A DNA stretch of 64,000 nt from Schistosoma mansoni (GCF_000237925.1 NC_031502.1:14496434-14560433); one strand, 5' to 3'. Shown: positions 48,801-59,850, counted from the first letter of the stretch. Translations and numbers: made by a program. The notes: generated by a model from the letters alone, not told the origin.

Positions 48801-51800
48801 GGCGACTTGAACCGATCTACATATGTACCAGTTCCTACGTTGTGACTGACTGAGTGATTGATTTAATGATCATCCAATTTCTGGTAAACAAAAATACATA
48901 TCGATAATATGTATATAGATTATGATAAGGACCAATATATGTTCCTGTGGATTAGTATTTTTAAGACTAAAAAAACTGAAGTGACACCTTTCATTCGCTG
49001 AGAGTAATAACTAGCATTCATAAGTGACTTCACAGCTCTCGTTATCAGCAATATGACTTAAAATGAGCACTTTTAACAAGTGAACGAAACGACTATATAA
49101 CATAACCCAGAAATACATGAATTTGAAAACACATAGGGAAAATGCTTTGGAAAAAGAAATCAAAGGAGTTTTATTATGAATATTAAAGGAACAAAGATTT
49201 CAAAATAGATATACGAGTCGTTTTTAACACCAAACTGAGGATTATTGATCAGTTGTTGGTTAATGTTTTTCGTTTTTGGTGAGCACTTCCCATATGTTAC
49301 TATAATGATTAATAAACAGTTTGATGATTTGAAGAGTAATACCCAGAAATGTTTCATTTCGTTGTAGGCTGATAAAAGTTGTTATCAATTTTGAAAATAA
49401 CTTCACATTTCATTGCCTCAGCCCATATTTTACTTAACCAGACCACTTTCCTTGTAAAAAGCATTTTGCAACATCCCATATTTTTTAAATCAAACATATT
49501 ATGTTTATTGTATAGTTTTTGGCGGCTACCTTACTTTACTAACGGCACTAAATTGTATTCTTTTTGAAAAAAATCTGTCAAGTTCATCTAAGATTACCTT
49601 ATCACTAATTTTACAAAATATTATTGAACATATCAGATTTACTTTTACCATAGTTGGTCTCGACATTTTGAATCTTTCTTGATACCTAAAAATGTCATTA
49701 AGATTCAGTTATTATCAAAATAAACAAATTTTTAAAGTTAGATTTATTGTATGACGTCTCGTTCTCACTAAAGCTTGGAATACCATCTCAAAGTGTTTTA
49801 GTTTACTGAAAGACTAGGTACCGGATGTAAAGAACAAGTGAATATACTTTAGGATTTCATAGAACTATATAATGGTATCATAGTCCAATGAAGTATTACA
49901 CTTTTTCAGAGAAACATGTCTTTCCAAATATCTTCAGCTCAGAAAAATAATTATGCATAGCAGCTAAATCCTTAAGCGCTATTTAAAGGAATTGACAGGT
50001 TAATCTACCAATTTTATCAATAAACTCTTTGTGAAAAGGTTGCTTCAACTTATCTTGCTATTACTAAGAATCGCGGTAGTATTCTGTGTATGAGGCATGT
50101 AAAACAGACTTATATATTTACAAACTAATTGTATTAATAATATGCATCTCGAAAATAATCAAGAGCGAACCTCAATCATATGTCTCCATCATTAAGAAAG
50201 TCGAAAACAATTACAGCTAGTGATAGCATGAATTTTATATAATATGATTTTCTAGTGACAACTGTTGTAACTTTAAACGTCTATTGGTAATCCACTTCAA
50301 AAGTCTCATTCTAAACTGCCTTTCCTTCTAATGGATAGTTAGCATCGTAACACATCTTCCAATTAACCAAGTAAGAATTTGTGCTATGAACTGATTTATT
50401 TCAAACCAATCTTAGGGAAAAATTGGCATACATGCGGTGAGATTTCTACATAATTAAAGCAGACTTTTGGAAAATGACAGATCATCCAAGAAGAAAGAAC
50501 AGAAGGGCAGAAAGAATATTCATAAAACAGTATTCTTCGAACATTCAGGACAACTACGGCATCCAAAGTATTTTTAAGTGGTTTTTAAGTAAACTTCCAA
50601 CTTTTAACACATTTTTAGTAAACCTTGGGAAACAACGTTTCTATCAAATCGGTCAAATAAGACAAGAAAAATGAAATCTTCGACGCATAATAAACTTATT
50701 TAGAACACAAACATCTGAGTGTCATCAGCAATCCGTTTGTTGTCTACAGGCCCTTTGAACTGATCCTATAGACCTAAAGAGTTGTTACATGAAAAAAGTT
50801 TTCGAGCAAACATTAAATTCAGGGGCTTTATTTCTTGATGTATCACAAAATCTATCCGTCAAATTCCAGTAGAATTTCCTTCTTTTTAGCCTTTCGTATT
50901 ACATCTTCAATTTTTCTTAGTTTCGAGGGATTACTCGATTGAATCTCATTAAAATTGTTTCATTATGAGTACAAATATTAATGCGAACTTTAGGATAACA
51001 AGTGATAACATCAATAATGTTTTGCAACGAAGCATTTGTAAATAAATCAGAGATTGTCATTCTAGACATGTTTTATGACCTTAGATGTTTTCCTAAGTGT
51101 AGCTTCTATGTTTAACTTTTCTCATTTGATGATAGGTGCATAAATTTTAGGGTTTCAATATAAGTTTACCAAAACACGATTCATATAATGATCGGAACTA
51201 AGATGAACTCGTCTTGCATATTCTGAAGTCATTAAGGAAAGTTGGACTTAAGACAGCATCAAAATGAATAGGGAGATTGAATAGATTTTGGGGACCAGGT
51301 GATGAGAGAAAACTGCAATCTCGTGGATTAAAATCGACAAATACGATTAAAGTTGAACCAATGAGGAAAGTTGAGGCAAATTCAATGAATTTATCTGGGT
51401 AATGAGGTTGTGTGACCCGCAATCATCTCAATATAAAGGTAACTATGTTTGTTCGAGTGTTTCTGAATGCATTTCAGAGTTAGACAGTCTATAAAATCGC
51501 TCAAAAAACTAATACTTACATAATTAGATTGTCACCATTTATATTTACAAACATAACTACATAACCACTTCACACTTTCCTTTAAGTGGAATGATCCTGA
51601 CGACAAATCTTGAGATTCGTTAGTAACAAATTATTATCAAACAGATCATTTAACCAGGATTCTTGATTTACAATTCAACTACGATTACATTATATGCTAA
51701 GCTCAGGAGAAATAAAAAATAACTCACTTTTCCTAAGAGTGATCTGCCGTTGGAAAACCGTATTTCCGCGATCGACACTAACTTTACTCTTTTTAATGAA

Positions 51801-54800
51801 TAATCCTAGATAATTCATTGCCTCATTAAACTTTATTGCGTTTTATAAACTGGTAGGTTGCAACTGTTGTGTGTAAACACAGGAACAAATTATACGGTTA
51901 TTTGACATCATCATTAAAACAAAGAGAAACTAGTTAACTTGTTGATAGTTAAACTATTAGAAAATAGTAGCACAGATTTTTAAACAAGCCACTGGTCATT
52001 TTACATCTTATAAATTAAAATATCTTGAAGGACTTTAGTTTAAAATTGTTATGCGTTTGTCCTTAACTGTAAACAACAGCATAATGAACAGTCACTAAGA
52101 TAAGTTTAAACATACAAATATTAAAGTATGATATAATACCATAACTTTAATTACCTCATTTGATGATATTGGCGGGCACCAATTTCATCTGTTTGATAAA
52201 GTGTATCGATGTATATTTGATGTCTGAACAACCACTGAATTTCAATTGTAATAGTACCTGTTTTAGGATTTAAAATTCCCATATTTGACTCAGTTAACTG
52301 TGGAAAAAACAAAGAACAAAAGAGAAATGCTTTTCTGGAATTCATTTGAGTTAAAACCGTTATCGGTAAACTTTAGTTGCATTGTATGTAATGATCTTTA
52401 CTTTTCTGCTTCCCTAGAGAATTTACGGTAATAAATACACTTTTGCGGCATGTACAAAATATGTTCGTTAGATGCATTTAAAAGGTCATTTTTAAAAAAT
52501 AGAGAGAACACAAGAATTATCTTATTCATAGAGCTAACTGGAATGTCTCTGTAGGTTAACATACTTATAAATTCATCAGTTACGTCATCTACAGTGTGTT
52601 AGAAAATGTTTACCACTGATCAGGTCCTGTAAACTTATATGCACATTTTAAAATCTTCGGTAGTATACAAATACATGATAAAAGTCAAATCATGAAAACC
52701 GTAATCGATAAACTGCGTGTTCATGGTATTTGGCGTAACATCAGTACGTCCGACTTTATACTTATTGTTCGAAGATCAATTAAATTTTTTTAATGAATCG
52801 TGAAAATGAAAATAATGATCCATCGTGTTTAACCTTAAGTATTTTAAATAAATCTTAGTTTTTAAAAACTTGATACTGATCATTCAAGGTATCTTTCAAC
52901 CATATTTATTGTGTTAAATATTTATATTTAACATAATGGTTGATTTGTAACAAAACTTGTTGGCTGACAACTCTTCTGTTTTGAAATATATCCTGAGTAT
53001 ATATTTCTACACGACTCTGGTAAATTCTTCATATAGATTTATATAGTTCAGTTTATAGTGCTTATTGTTCCTCAGGTAACAGAAAACATGGGTCTTTTTA
53101 ATTTTAGGAAACATCGACACAAGAACGTAGCAATATGTAGTATGATAAAATAGCTATTCTGTTTGACCATATATGAAATTCCATTCCAGGCAAAACTATT
53201 TTATTAATTACAATTCTGTGTTGGAAAATACTGTTATATCCCGATAACAATAGTGAATGGTAACTTTGGGATCCATTTATGAATCAATATTATGCACATA
53301 TTTTTATCGTATAATTGCAAAATAACTAAATATTCATATCCATATTCCCCTTATCATAAGCTTCATTTTGACCTATAGACTATTACTATACGATTTACCA
53401 TTCTTGAGTTATCTCTAGTCTATTAATTGCTGCCTCCCACATTCACAGCCACATTTGGCTAAATCTTGTACAAATGTTATTTCCTATTTTATTGGTACGA
53501 TGTGGTCAGTCTGTTTGATATATAAACTCAGTATGTTTGAAATACAATGATTCACACCGCAGAGGCTGTTATTGGTGTTCTGGACTTAACTGGCTGGGCT
53601 AGGCAGAAAGCAGGACCGATACGTGCTCTAGAATGCTCGTACGGTTTTCGTGTGTCACTGTTTCAATCGATAATTTGCTGCTCTCTGATTGGCGGTCTTA
53701 TCACGTCATTTATTAACGGGGCTTCCACTCGGCCACAAGATATAACAAATACAAAATAAATATCAAAACAAATGCGGTAAATAAATTCACTGAAAAAACA
53801 CTTTATTAGAAAAAAAGAAATTTTTCATATTTTTGTTACGATTTTCGTTCTCTTCTCCATAGCTTTAAAGTTTTAAGATCTGGTTGTGCATTTACTGACT
53901 TTTGTTCACTTTTTACAACTGATTTTTGTCTTTCAACTTTCCACTAAAAGTTGAAACTTAAATAGGGTATTAAGTGGAATTAACTTAGAACTCTTATTAG
54001 TAATGATGAATGGAATTGGGATTTGTGAAAAACAAATTGATTCAGTATATTTTCTTTACATATATGTTTTGTCTATTTAAATCACGTGAATTTCGATGAC
54101 AAAATATTTTGAACATTGTCGTCTAGAGTATACTGACGTGTAAATTAGAGTCCTTAAAGATAAAAGTCATTTATATTTCAGAAAGAAAATCAATACATTT
54201 GCTCAAAATTAATAAATTATGTTATTCTTTTTATCGCAAGAAATGTATGACGTTGACATTTTCAAGGACTGAAATGGAACAAAGATAATATAATCGTTCG
54301 TTTTCAAGTTTTGTTTGAACATTCTTACGAAAATTTATAGTTTTATTCATGATTAAGTATTTTAGCCAGGAACTGATTTTTTAACCCTCTTTAGAAATAC
54401 GCCTACTTTCCTCATCGAGAACTGATCGGTTGAATATGTGATTATATTATAACCGCTTAGCTTGATACGCATGGATGATTTCTAAGTTTATAGTTTAATC
54501 TCTGCTAATCACCAAAATAACGAATATTATAAAGGAAACTAAAGTAGCGAACTATAACGTTTAAGTTTAATGAAATCTCGATGAATATGTAAAAACAATT
54601 GGTGCTGTAGATAAATAATAATTATTTTTTCATAGAGTTGAGATCAATGAGTCAATTGAAGCTAGACCACCATGGAAAGCCTGGAAGCAATGGAAAGCCG
54701 TTTCGTCCTATTATGGGATTCCTCAGCAGTGCTCATCCAAGATCCCGCACTCGCGAGATTCGAACCCAGGACCTACCAGTCTCACGCCAGAGCACTTAAC

Positions 54801-57800
54801 CGATAGACCATTGAGCCGGTATCCGATGGTGTTAATGTCCAACTTCAACTGATCCACGAAGTTGAGCAACCGTTCACCAATTGTCTTCAGTGAGTTGATA
54901 TCTCCCAACAGACCTGGTTGAACTCCACTGGTTACTGCTTCTCACTAGAACTCCAGGAAATACCTCATGGTAGGTCCTGGGTTCGAAACTCGCTAGGCGG
55001 GATCTCGAATGCGCACTGCTGAGGAGTCCCACAATAGGATGAAACGATAGTCCAGTGCTTCCAGGTTTTCTATAGTGGTCTAGCTTCAATTGACTCATGA
55101 ATTAAACCATAAAATTACTAAAATATCCACATAACCTCTTCTGATAATATCAAAAATTCACCTTAAATTCATGAATTACATGGATATCTCTTAAATCATT
55201 TAAATGACTGTTCACAAAATCATGATTGGCTAAGCTTAGATGAACTCTCACCAAAATCAGCTAGGTCAAGTGGTGCTACTCGCTTCTGAATTATATTTCA
55301 CTTCACCTTATTTAAACCATATATAATGTTTACACTACATCTTTGGTTGATTAATCTTAGTTTTCGTCAAAAAACGTGATTTCCTAGAATTCCATTATTA
55401 ACTTCTAGCAGTTTTGATACAACTACTGGATTTCAATCCAGTATTTTGGTTTTCCTCTGAGGTGGACGTTGTAATCCGGGTTAAAATTAATCTTATATTT
55501 CCTCTTAAAACACAGATATTTACGCTTCAGATGTCTATTGATGTGAAGAATCAAAGATTCTTTGGGTTTGAAAAAATTATGAGCTAATCTATTGATTATG
55601 GACTAGAGATTACTTGATAAAATAAAGATAGGTTGTTGCAATGTAACCAAACATGGGCAAAGTCGGTTGTGTTTCTGGAAAGATAACTATAACACATGGT
55701 GAGCGTATTGAAAGTGAAATTTCATAAGGACGAATGTCGAGGAAATGCAAATCACAAATTTCATTATTCTGATTCAAGGTAGGATCTTTATCTAGACACT
55801 CAAAAAATAAAGAATATTCAAAGAAACAATTGGTCTCGACAGCCCTTTCTTCAATATCTACAATTATAAAGCCATAAACATTATGTTGCAGTACATATTA
55901 TGTTAGGGTGTGGATGTAAAAGTTACAGTCGAAATAGTCAACGTTTTGGATTAAAAACAGTAGATCGCATACCGATTAAGTCTTCAGTGATGACAAAATG
56001 TGTTATTGATAAAGGTAGAAGGTTATATATGGATATTTTCCAAGAAGCTCGACTTCACAAGAATTTGGGTTAACAAAGGATTCATCTGAAAACTATTACC
56101 ATTTTTTTTCAGAACGGTTTAGTTGGTCATTGAATGCAGTTAAAAGTGATGAGAAATACAAAGATAACAAACCGAATTACGATTAGTTAATTCTAGTAAG
56201 ATTGTGATTGCATATAAAACAAGTCATCATCTGTTTGTTTTGAGGTAAAGTATTTGTATAGAGTCCAAACTGGTACAAAATGCATAGACATTTAGGGAAC
56301 AAGCAACATTCTGATATATATTTTCTATGCCATATTGCAACTCAACTAGAATGCGTTATAATTAATGCGTCTTACGTTTTTGATAGTAAATGACCACAGA
56401 TATAAAAGAGGAAACATGTTTAACGATAAGATTTTGAGACATGTGGAATTTCATATAATGGAATAAAGGTTGTAGTGTCATAAGTATGAAGTTATCGAAA
56501 TGGAGCCAACGAAGCTCAACAAGATTTGTTGTTCCATCTGAGCCAGTATATATGTCTCAGATAACAGGTCCTAACAAAATTTCATTATCATAAAACATAA
56601 TGCTGAATCTCCCCATCGAATTCACATCCCATGTTGCTGTGACTCATATAAGAAGCTCTTATACTTGGAAGTCCATATTCATATGATTGACCTTACGTTC
56701 ACGTGAAAAGTGATGAACTTTATTCATCATATGTCTACTGTTGCGGTTGCGTAGCACATATTTATTTGACTTTATCATAGTATGTATGCATTAGAATACT
56801 CAGTGCATTTTTATCCACTCAAGTGGGTCAAACCGATAAAAAGTAAAAAAATAAAAAAAACATTTTTCTGAATGAACAGCGATCTTTTATCCGACAAAAA
56901 TTGACTGGATCACTTACTTCTTGACATGTTATTTCCATAGCCACCTGCACGCTACTAATTTGATTAGCTTTCCTCAACAAACGTTTAGATATTTTATTAC
57001 CTATGTCCATAACACTAGTATTACACAAACTTTGCAATAGTTCAGCATCATTATTTTTTAGTAAATATTTCGGCAAATTTCTAATTAGAAGAATATTCAA
57101 ATTATTTTGGGGAACGTTTATTCCAGAATGTTGAAATCGGTTAGGTGACAGCGATTCGTTATAGAAATCCGACTTTTTGCATGCGATTTGTAAAATTTCC
57201 TTTCCAACTGGTTCAATAACACAAGAATTATTTTTGTTTGATTGATAACCTCGAATACGAAGTTTACAACCAAAGAGATACAGATAACCTATTGGTATAG
57301 TGCTCCGTTCTGAGTGAGAGTGTTTGTCTTGTATTTTTGACGATTTTTCACTAATTTTCATATATTCTGGTTCATGTTGCAAATCTGTTTTCTGCTCCGG
57401 AATTAGTCCTACTCTCGCTAAACGTGATGATCTATTCAGAAACAGCCTCCATGGAAGTGAGAATGGATCCATTATCAGACAACTGTCAACATGATTAAAA
57501 TTGTCAAGATTATTGATAGGAAAATTAACCACCGTTAATCGTTCATAAAATATCATTTCTAATGTGATACAGAATTTTGATGAAACTGTGCTTAAAAGAA
57601 AAGCAACTGCTGATTGATGAGTACGTGCTTCACCCTTTTCCAAGTATTCACACGAACTAAATTTCAAAATATTGATTCGGCTTTTTTCTCCTTGTTTTAG
57701 TTGTTGTTGTTTTACTTCATTTGTTTGTTCGTCAAACGTGCAACAATGTGCTTTCAATGGCCACCCCTGTGATCCTATTAAAAACTTCATCAGCCCTGTA

Positions 57801-58804
57801 TGACATTCACCTGGTAAATACGCATTACACAGTAGTCGTGTCCACTGTGTTCCGAGTGGTTTCTCAACATCATAGTATGTGTAATTATCTGTTTTATGCT
57901 GTGAAGTTTTTGTTAAGCATATTTCTACATCTGCACATACATCGTGGTTATTATCACTGTCAAAATTTAAATTTTTCAACACGTCACGATATGGTTCAAT
58001 GTCAATGGTAAGAGCCCATGTATCACCAGCATATGAAAAATGATCAGTTTCAAAATGAATGGTATCTGGAAATGTGATTGTTTCATTATCCATTCGTCTT
58101 AATACAACAGAACCATTATTATGAGTTCTTTTTCTACCCTTTTTAAGTAACATATGGTTTGTAGGATCTTCAACTTGGTTTGCTTGTAGTTTTATACATA
58201 CATGAGGGTTACGTAACCCTAATTCTATAATACACTTGCCGTCATCAAATAAAAAACGTTTTGACGATAATGTAGACAAATCTATGGCATTTTTACGTCC
58301 ATGTCTGCAGCTTTCTTGTGTAAATGTACAGTTCGATTTGGAAAAACACTCATTCTGACTGAAAAAATTTCGATTTTTTATAGTGAATTCAAAATCTAAC
58401 GTAATAGTTTTCCATTGTGTTGGACGTTTAGCTACATTATGGTCTGATTTATTGATTGGTATCTGTGATGATGTTATCAAAGTAGTTTCACAATTTTCGG
58501 ATTTCTGCGTAATCAACTCCAAGTAAAAACCTAGATGCGTATCGGTCCTTTCGAATCTTACAAACCATTCGTGTTCAGCATATTGGAAAACTTGCGTCTC
58601 GACATAATTAACTAAACCACATAAAAGATGTGGTAGCAAGAGAAATGTAAATATTTGTGAATTCGCTGCATCATTTAAGTGAACGTAACGATGTAATGGA
58701 CCAAAGCATATATTTCCATCATCATATTTTTGTTCTTTCTTTGTTATCTCGCATTGTTGTGATTCAAATGAATAAGTTCCTCGGGAATGAGGTAGATTTG
58801 TCAT
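39600..58804 (-). CDS. MATH/TRAF-like repeat protein with coiled coil (five-exon gene)
   Basis: Exons in transcript order are 58804-56918, 52297-52155, 43544-43372, 43340-43049 and 39852-39600. Lengths 1887, 143, 173, 292 and 253 give phases 0, 2, 1 and 2 and end in a stop, with no conflict, for 915 residues. Three degenerate MATH-like units are visible, each with a Phe-then-Trp strand and a following hydrophobic strand: HEWFVRF with GFYLELI (about 70-205), DHFSYAGDTWALTI with ADVEICL (about 245-425), and DPFSLPWRLFL with IGYLYLF (about 440-665, completed by GILNPKTGTITIEIQW in exon 2). A coiled coil follows (about 670-705, RITKEKDELERQL), then a Ser/Tyr/Pro-rich tail. MATH domains usually bind partner peptides in receptor-adaptor or ubiquitin-ligase scaffolds; there is no RING, BTB or protease domain here. 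Extra exons in the long introns cannot be excluded. No signal peptide is evident. Confidence 0.72.
41648..41664. repeat. (TA)n microsatellite
   Basis: Pure TA run of about eight units inside intron 4. Confidence 0.7.
42428..42540 (+). repeat. Sm-alpha-like SINE fragment with decayed hammerhead
   Basis: A piece of the tail module (GTTTGAATCTTTCCACTGG TG, GTTTAGGACTGCAG) runs directly into GTACATCCAGTTGACGAATC, giving tail-then-hammerhead order. The core reads TTGACGA (T for C at the first core position) and GGAA instead of GAAA; the GCGCGTC triplet region remains. It lies antisense to the host gene. Confidence 0.65.
42665..42800 (+). repeat. tRNA-like SINE head with decayed hammerhead
   Basis: CAGTGGCTCTGTAGACAACG (A-box region) and AAGGTTCAAGACAGTGAAC (B-box region) are followed by AAGGTACATTCAATTAGCGA and AAGGACGAAATACACGTC. 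The latter keeps part of stem II, GAAA and GTC of the hammerhead, but the CTGANGA box is TTAGCGA. Confidence 0.55.
43049..43340 (-). CDS. Exon 4 of the MATH-like gene
   Basis: Begins after the putative micro-intron acceptor CGTTATAG and ends at a strong GTAAGT donor (43048-43043). It encodes VKKAVLQQPCYKMNNPV and then a Ser/Tyr/Asn-rich segment (PYGSCSTYHMENNMSHS) with YPIYQPTSKQ near its end. Likely disordered; possible phosphorylation or SH2/SH3-type ligand motifs are only suggestive. Confidence 0.6.
43341..43371 (-). other. Putative 31-nt micro-intron
   Basis: Two open frames overlap here and neither is closed until 43274. Removing 43371-43341 (CAG/GTGAAA donor, CAGTCGTTATAG acceptor) joins the upstream frame, ending in TTSIPS, to the downstream frame starting VKKAV, with phase 1 on both sides. 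Very small introns are known in schistosome genes. Alternatives are a 40-nt intron using the next AG, a 46-nt intron from GTATGC, or a one-base sequence error. Confidence 0.5.
43372..43544 (-). CDS. Exon 3 of the MATH-like gene (coiled coil)
   Basis: A T-rich tract and TTGACCAG precede it. Its first base completes the Arg codon from exon 2, so that HQMR continues into NELIRITKEKDELERQLMG, an amphipathic helix with heptad-like Leu/Ile spacing. It ends in SMLPLESIPGLVGHSRTTS, probably unstructured. Confidence 0.65.
45866..46305 (-). pseudogene. C-terminal reverse-transcriptase fragment of a non-LTR element
   Basis: The minus-strand reading VFVRPKLEYCIQAASSS, then LEEVQRTATKLV, LPYDARLVKLNLF and YRRTRGNLITVFKLL is the hallmark carboxyl end of CR1/Jockey-type reverse transcriptases. 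One base is missing in an A run near 46240, which splits the conserved region into two frames. Everything upstream of this region is absent, so the copy is 5'-truncated as is usual for such elements. It lies in sense orientation within intron 2 of the host gene. Confidence 0.8.
47550..48620 (+). pseudogene. RTE-type retrotransposon relic with reverse-transcriptase core missing
   Basis: Plus-strand readings in shifting frames give the linker typical of these elements (MDNSRQLFRLIKETCIKDAF, about 47905-47965) and, after about 300 bases, the extreme carboxyl end: LHQLRWLGHVLRLSNHRLPL and GCKKAKGGTIKTWYQSM (about 48330-48480), then WLETLNGM. The polymerase motifs that should lie between are absent, implying an internal deletion. 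Stops such as the one after WYQSM and frameshifts are frequent. The element opposes the direction of the host gene. Confidence 0.75.
52155..52297 (-). CDS. Exon 2 of the MATH-like gene
   Basis: An excellent acceptor (TTGTTTTTTCCACAG) and an ATGAG/GTAATT donor frame 143 nt. The encoded LTESNMGILNPKTGTITIE supplies the last strands of the third MATH-like unit and DEIGARQYHQMR starts the coiled coil. Phase 0 in and phase 2 out match its neighbours. Confidence 0.7.
53475..53747 (-). mobile_element. Probable solo LTR
   Basis: A 273-bp GC-richer block has inverted ends TGTTAT and ATAACA, the form expected of LTR termini. On the minus strand it carries a CCAATCAG box, a TTTATATATC TATA-like box and, about 30 bases further, AATAAA (53493-53488). 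A 70-codon open frame on the plus strand is incidental. The word ACAAA occurs at 53470-53474 and 53745-53749; it overlaps the right terminus, so it is only a doubtful target duplication. No internal retrotransposon sequence is present. The family is not identified. Confidence 0.5.
54660..54735 (-). ncRNA. Decayed hammerhead in the left arm
   Basis: Minus strand: CTGAGGA and GAAA persist, but the first stem II position is A facing C, and the cleavage triplet GTC has become TTC, with a mismatch in stem I. It is probably inactive. It is the copy that lies in sense with the host gene's pre-mRNA. Confidence 0.6.
55011..55060 (+). ncRNA. Hammerhead ribozyme, second family, core intact
   Basis: Stem I pairs GCACTG-side bases 55013-55018 with CAGTGC 55053-55058 (six pairs, no mismatch). 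The core has CTGAGGA (55019-55025), stem II GTCC with GGAT (55026-55029 and 55037-55040, one G-U pair), GAAA (55041-55044), a two-pair stem III around GATA, and triplet GTC (55050-55052), with cleavage expected after 55052. The sequence outside the core differs from the Sm-alpha ribozyme at 9901. It is antisense to the host gene, so it would act only on transcripts of the element itself. Confidence 0.75.
56540..56610. repeat. 70-bp dispersed repeat, copy 1
   Basis: Closely matches 63421-63492: both contain ATGTCTCAGA-AACAGGTCC, then CTAACAAAA-TTCATTATC, ATAAAA-ATAATGCTGA. In the second copy the block follows the inverted-repeat SINE family's flank, so it is likely part of the same element. 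Confidence 0.65.
56918..58804 (-). CDS. Exon 1 of the MATH-like gene, 629 codons
   Basis: By far the longest open frame in the window, ATG at 58804-58802, with no internal stop over 1.9 kb of AT-rich DNA. The frame runs on past a GTAAGT donor at 56917 into intron, so the apparent end at 56828 is not the real one. Residues 70-205 fit the MATH pattern best: HEWFVRF, GFYLELI, QWKTITLDFEFTIKN, CRHGRKNAIDLS, then FLFDDGKCIIELGLRN. Two weaker copies follow. A stop or acceptor upstream of the ATG was not resolved, so a 5' untranslated exon is possible. Confidence 0.8.
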
Positions 58805-59850
58805 AGATTAATTTAATAATGAACGTTAAAGGCGGATACTAAACCATATTTTGTTCTTGTAAGTATTTTGGAAGAAATTTCACAGTGTATCGAGTTTATA
58901 TGTCGATCTCAAATCTCAAATTCTAGTTGGCTAAGATTTGATTGGACCAACAGTGAAGTGAAAATCATTGGATGATAATATTTGTCCTCATATAATAAGT
59001 TACTCAACAAAAGTAAACAAACTTGACTCTTGACCAACAAGTCATTATGATAGTCTCATAGTTTGTTTAAAGTAATGAAGTTTATTTATATATAGGCGCT
59101 CTCATTGTGTTAAACATAGATTAGTGAATGATATTGAATATATCAGTCATTATACTTTTTAGGCATTGTTTAGTACTCAAAGAAGGTTTATTTATGAACT
59201 GTAACATTATTTTTTGAAAAGCCCTCCGAATGTACTGGTATAAATATAGTATGGATTAATAACTATCCAAGCATTATCTAACAACAGAAATAGTAGTTAC
59301 GAGAAACCCATATTCAGTGATCTGACGGATTCCTTGTTTCATATATGTTCTATCCAATCTGGTAGTATTCGTCAAACATAATAAAATATTTTAAGTAAAT
59401 AAATGCAAAAATTTGGACATTGTATGTTCTCAATTAAAAAAACAGACATTCTTCTACACCATGCTGGAATTAAACGACTCAAAGCATTTTTTCTAGATTC
59501 TTCATATATAAACAATCCATCCAGTCGACTGATAAAAAAGTGAAAGAAAATAGATAATCAGTCAAAAAGTAGTCATTTTAATCATCAGTTTTCGAAGTCA
59601 ACATAGTTATCTCTGACATGCTGACAGTGTTGCTAGTTTTTGGAGAACCAACGACATTTCTCGATTTTAAAAACTTCCAACGAAAGTATTGTTGGTGAAA
59701 ATTCATGTGGAGAGGCTATTTTGTTTTCTAGAAAACTACAGCAAAATATAAAGGACTTGAGCGATTACGATTCAAATTCTTCAAAATAATTTCAAAATTT
59801 TACCTATCGAGATTCGTATACGTTTTGTAGTTTATTTTTCATTTAAAGCA

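Larger units (their letters stand above)
43545..52154 (-). other. Intron 2 of the MATH-like gene
   Basis: An 8.6-kb intron, GTAATT to GACCAG. It holds a CR1-like relic (45866-46305) and an RTE-type relic (47550-48620). No further exon with good signals was found, though a short one could be missed. Confidence 0.5.
54634..55148. mobile_element. Inverted-repeat SINE element, second family, resolved copy
   Basis: Starts with TAGAGTTG and GAGTCAATTGAAGCTAG (54649-54665) and carries the reverse complement CTAGCTTCAATTGACTC at 55081-55097, then a tail with CTCTTCTGATAAT. The left arm, on the minus strand, is a full unit: A box TGGTCTATCGG, B box GGGTTCGAATCTC, hammerhead, tail. The right arm, on the plus strand, has the B-box part (GGTCCTGGGTTCG), hammerhead and tail but lacks the A box. 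The centre (54830-54960) includes TTGAACTCCACTGGTTAC, which recurs beside the 63070 copy, so it belongs to the element. Inverted ends with an internal ribozyme also fit Penelope-like terminal repeats. Confidence 0.75.
52298..56917 (-). other. Intron 1 of the MATH-like gene
   Basis: A 4.6-kb intron, GTAAGT to CCACAG. It contains a probable solo LTR (53475-53747), an inverted-repeat SINE element with a hammerhead (54634-55148) and a 70-bp dispersed repeat copy (56540-56610). Confidence 0.6.

Noticed and set aside
53547-53759. 70-codon plus-strand open frame considered as a small membrane protein
   Set aside because: It lies within the LTR-like block with TG/CA-type ends and promoter-like signals; the frame is better explained as incidental.
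56828-56917. Last 29 codons of the long minus-strand frame
   Set aside because: They follow a strong GTAAGT donor and are rich in Phe and Lys as expected of intron; exon 2 matches in phase.
57721-58011. 96-codon plus-strand open frame
   Set aside because: It is antisense to the long first exon of the MATH-like gene and shows no independent coding sign.
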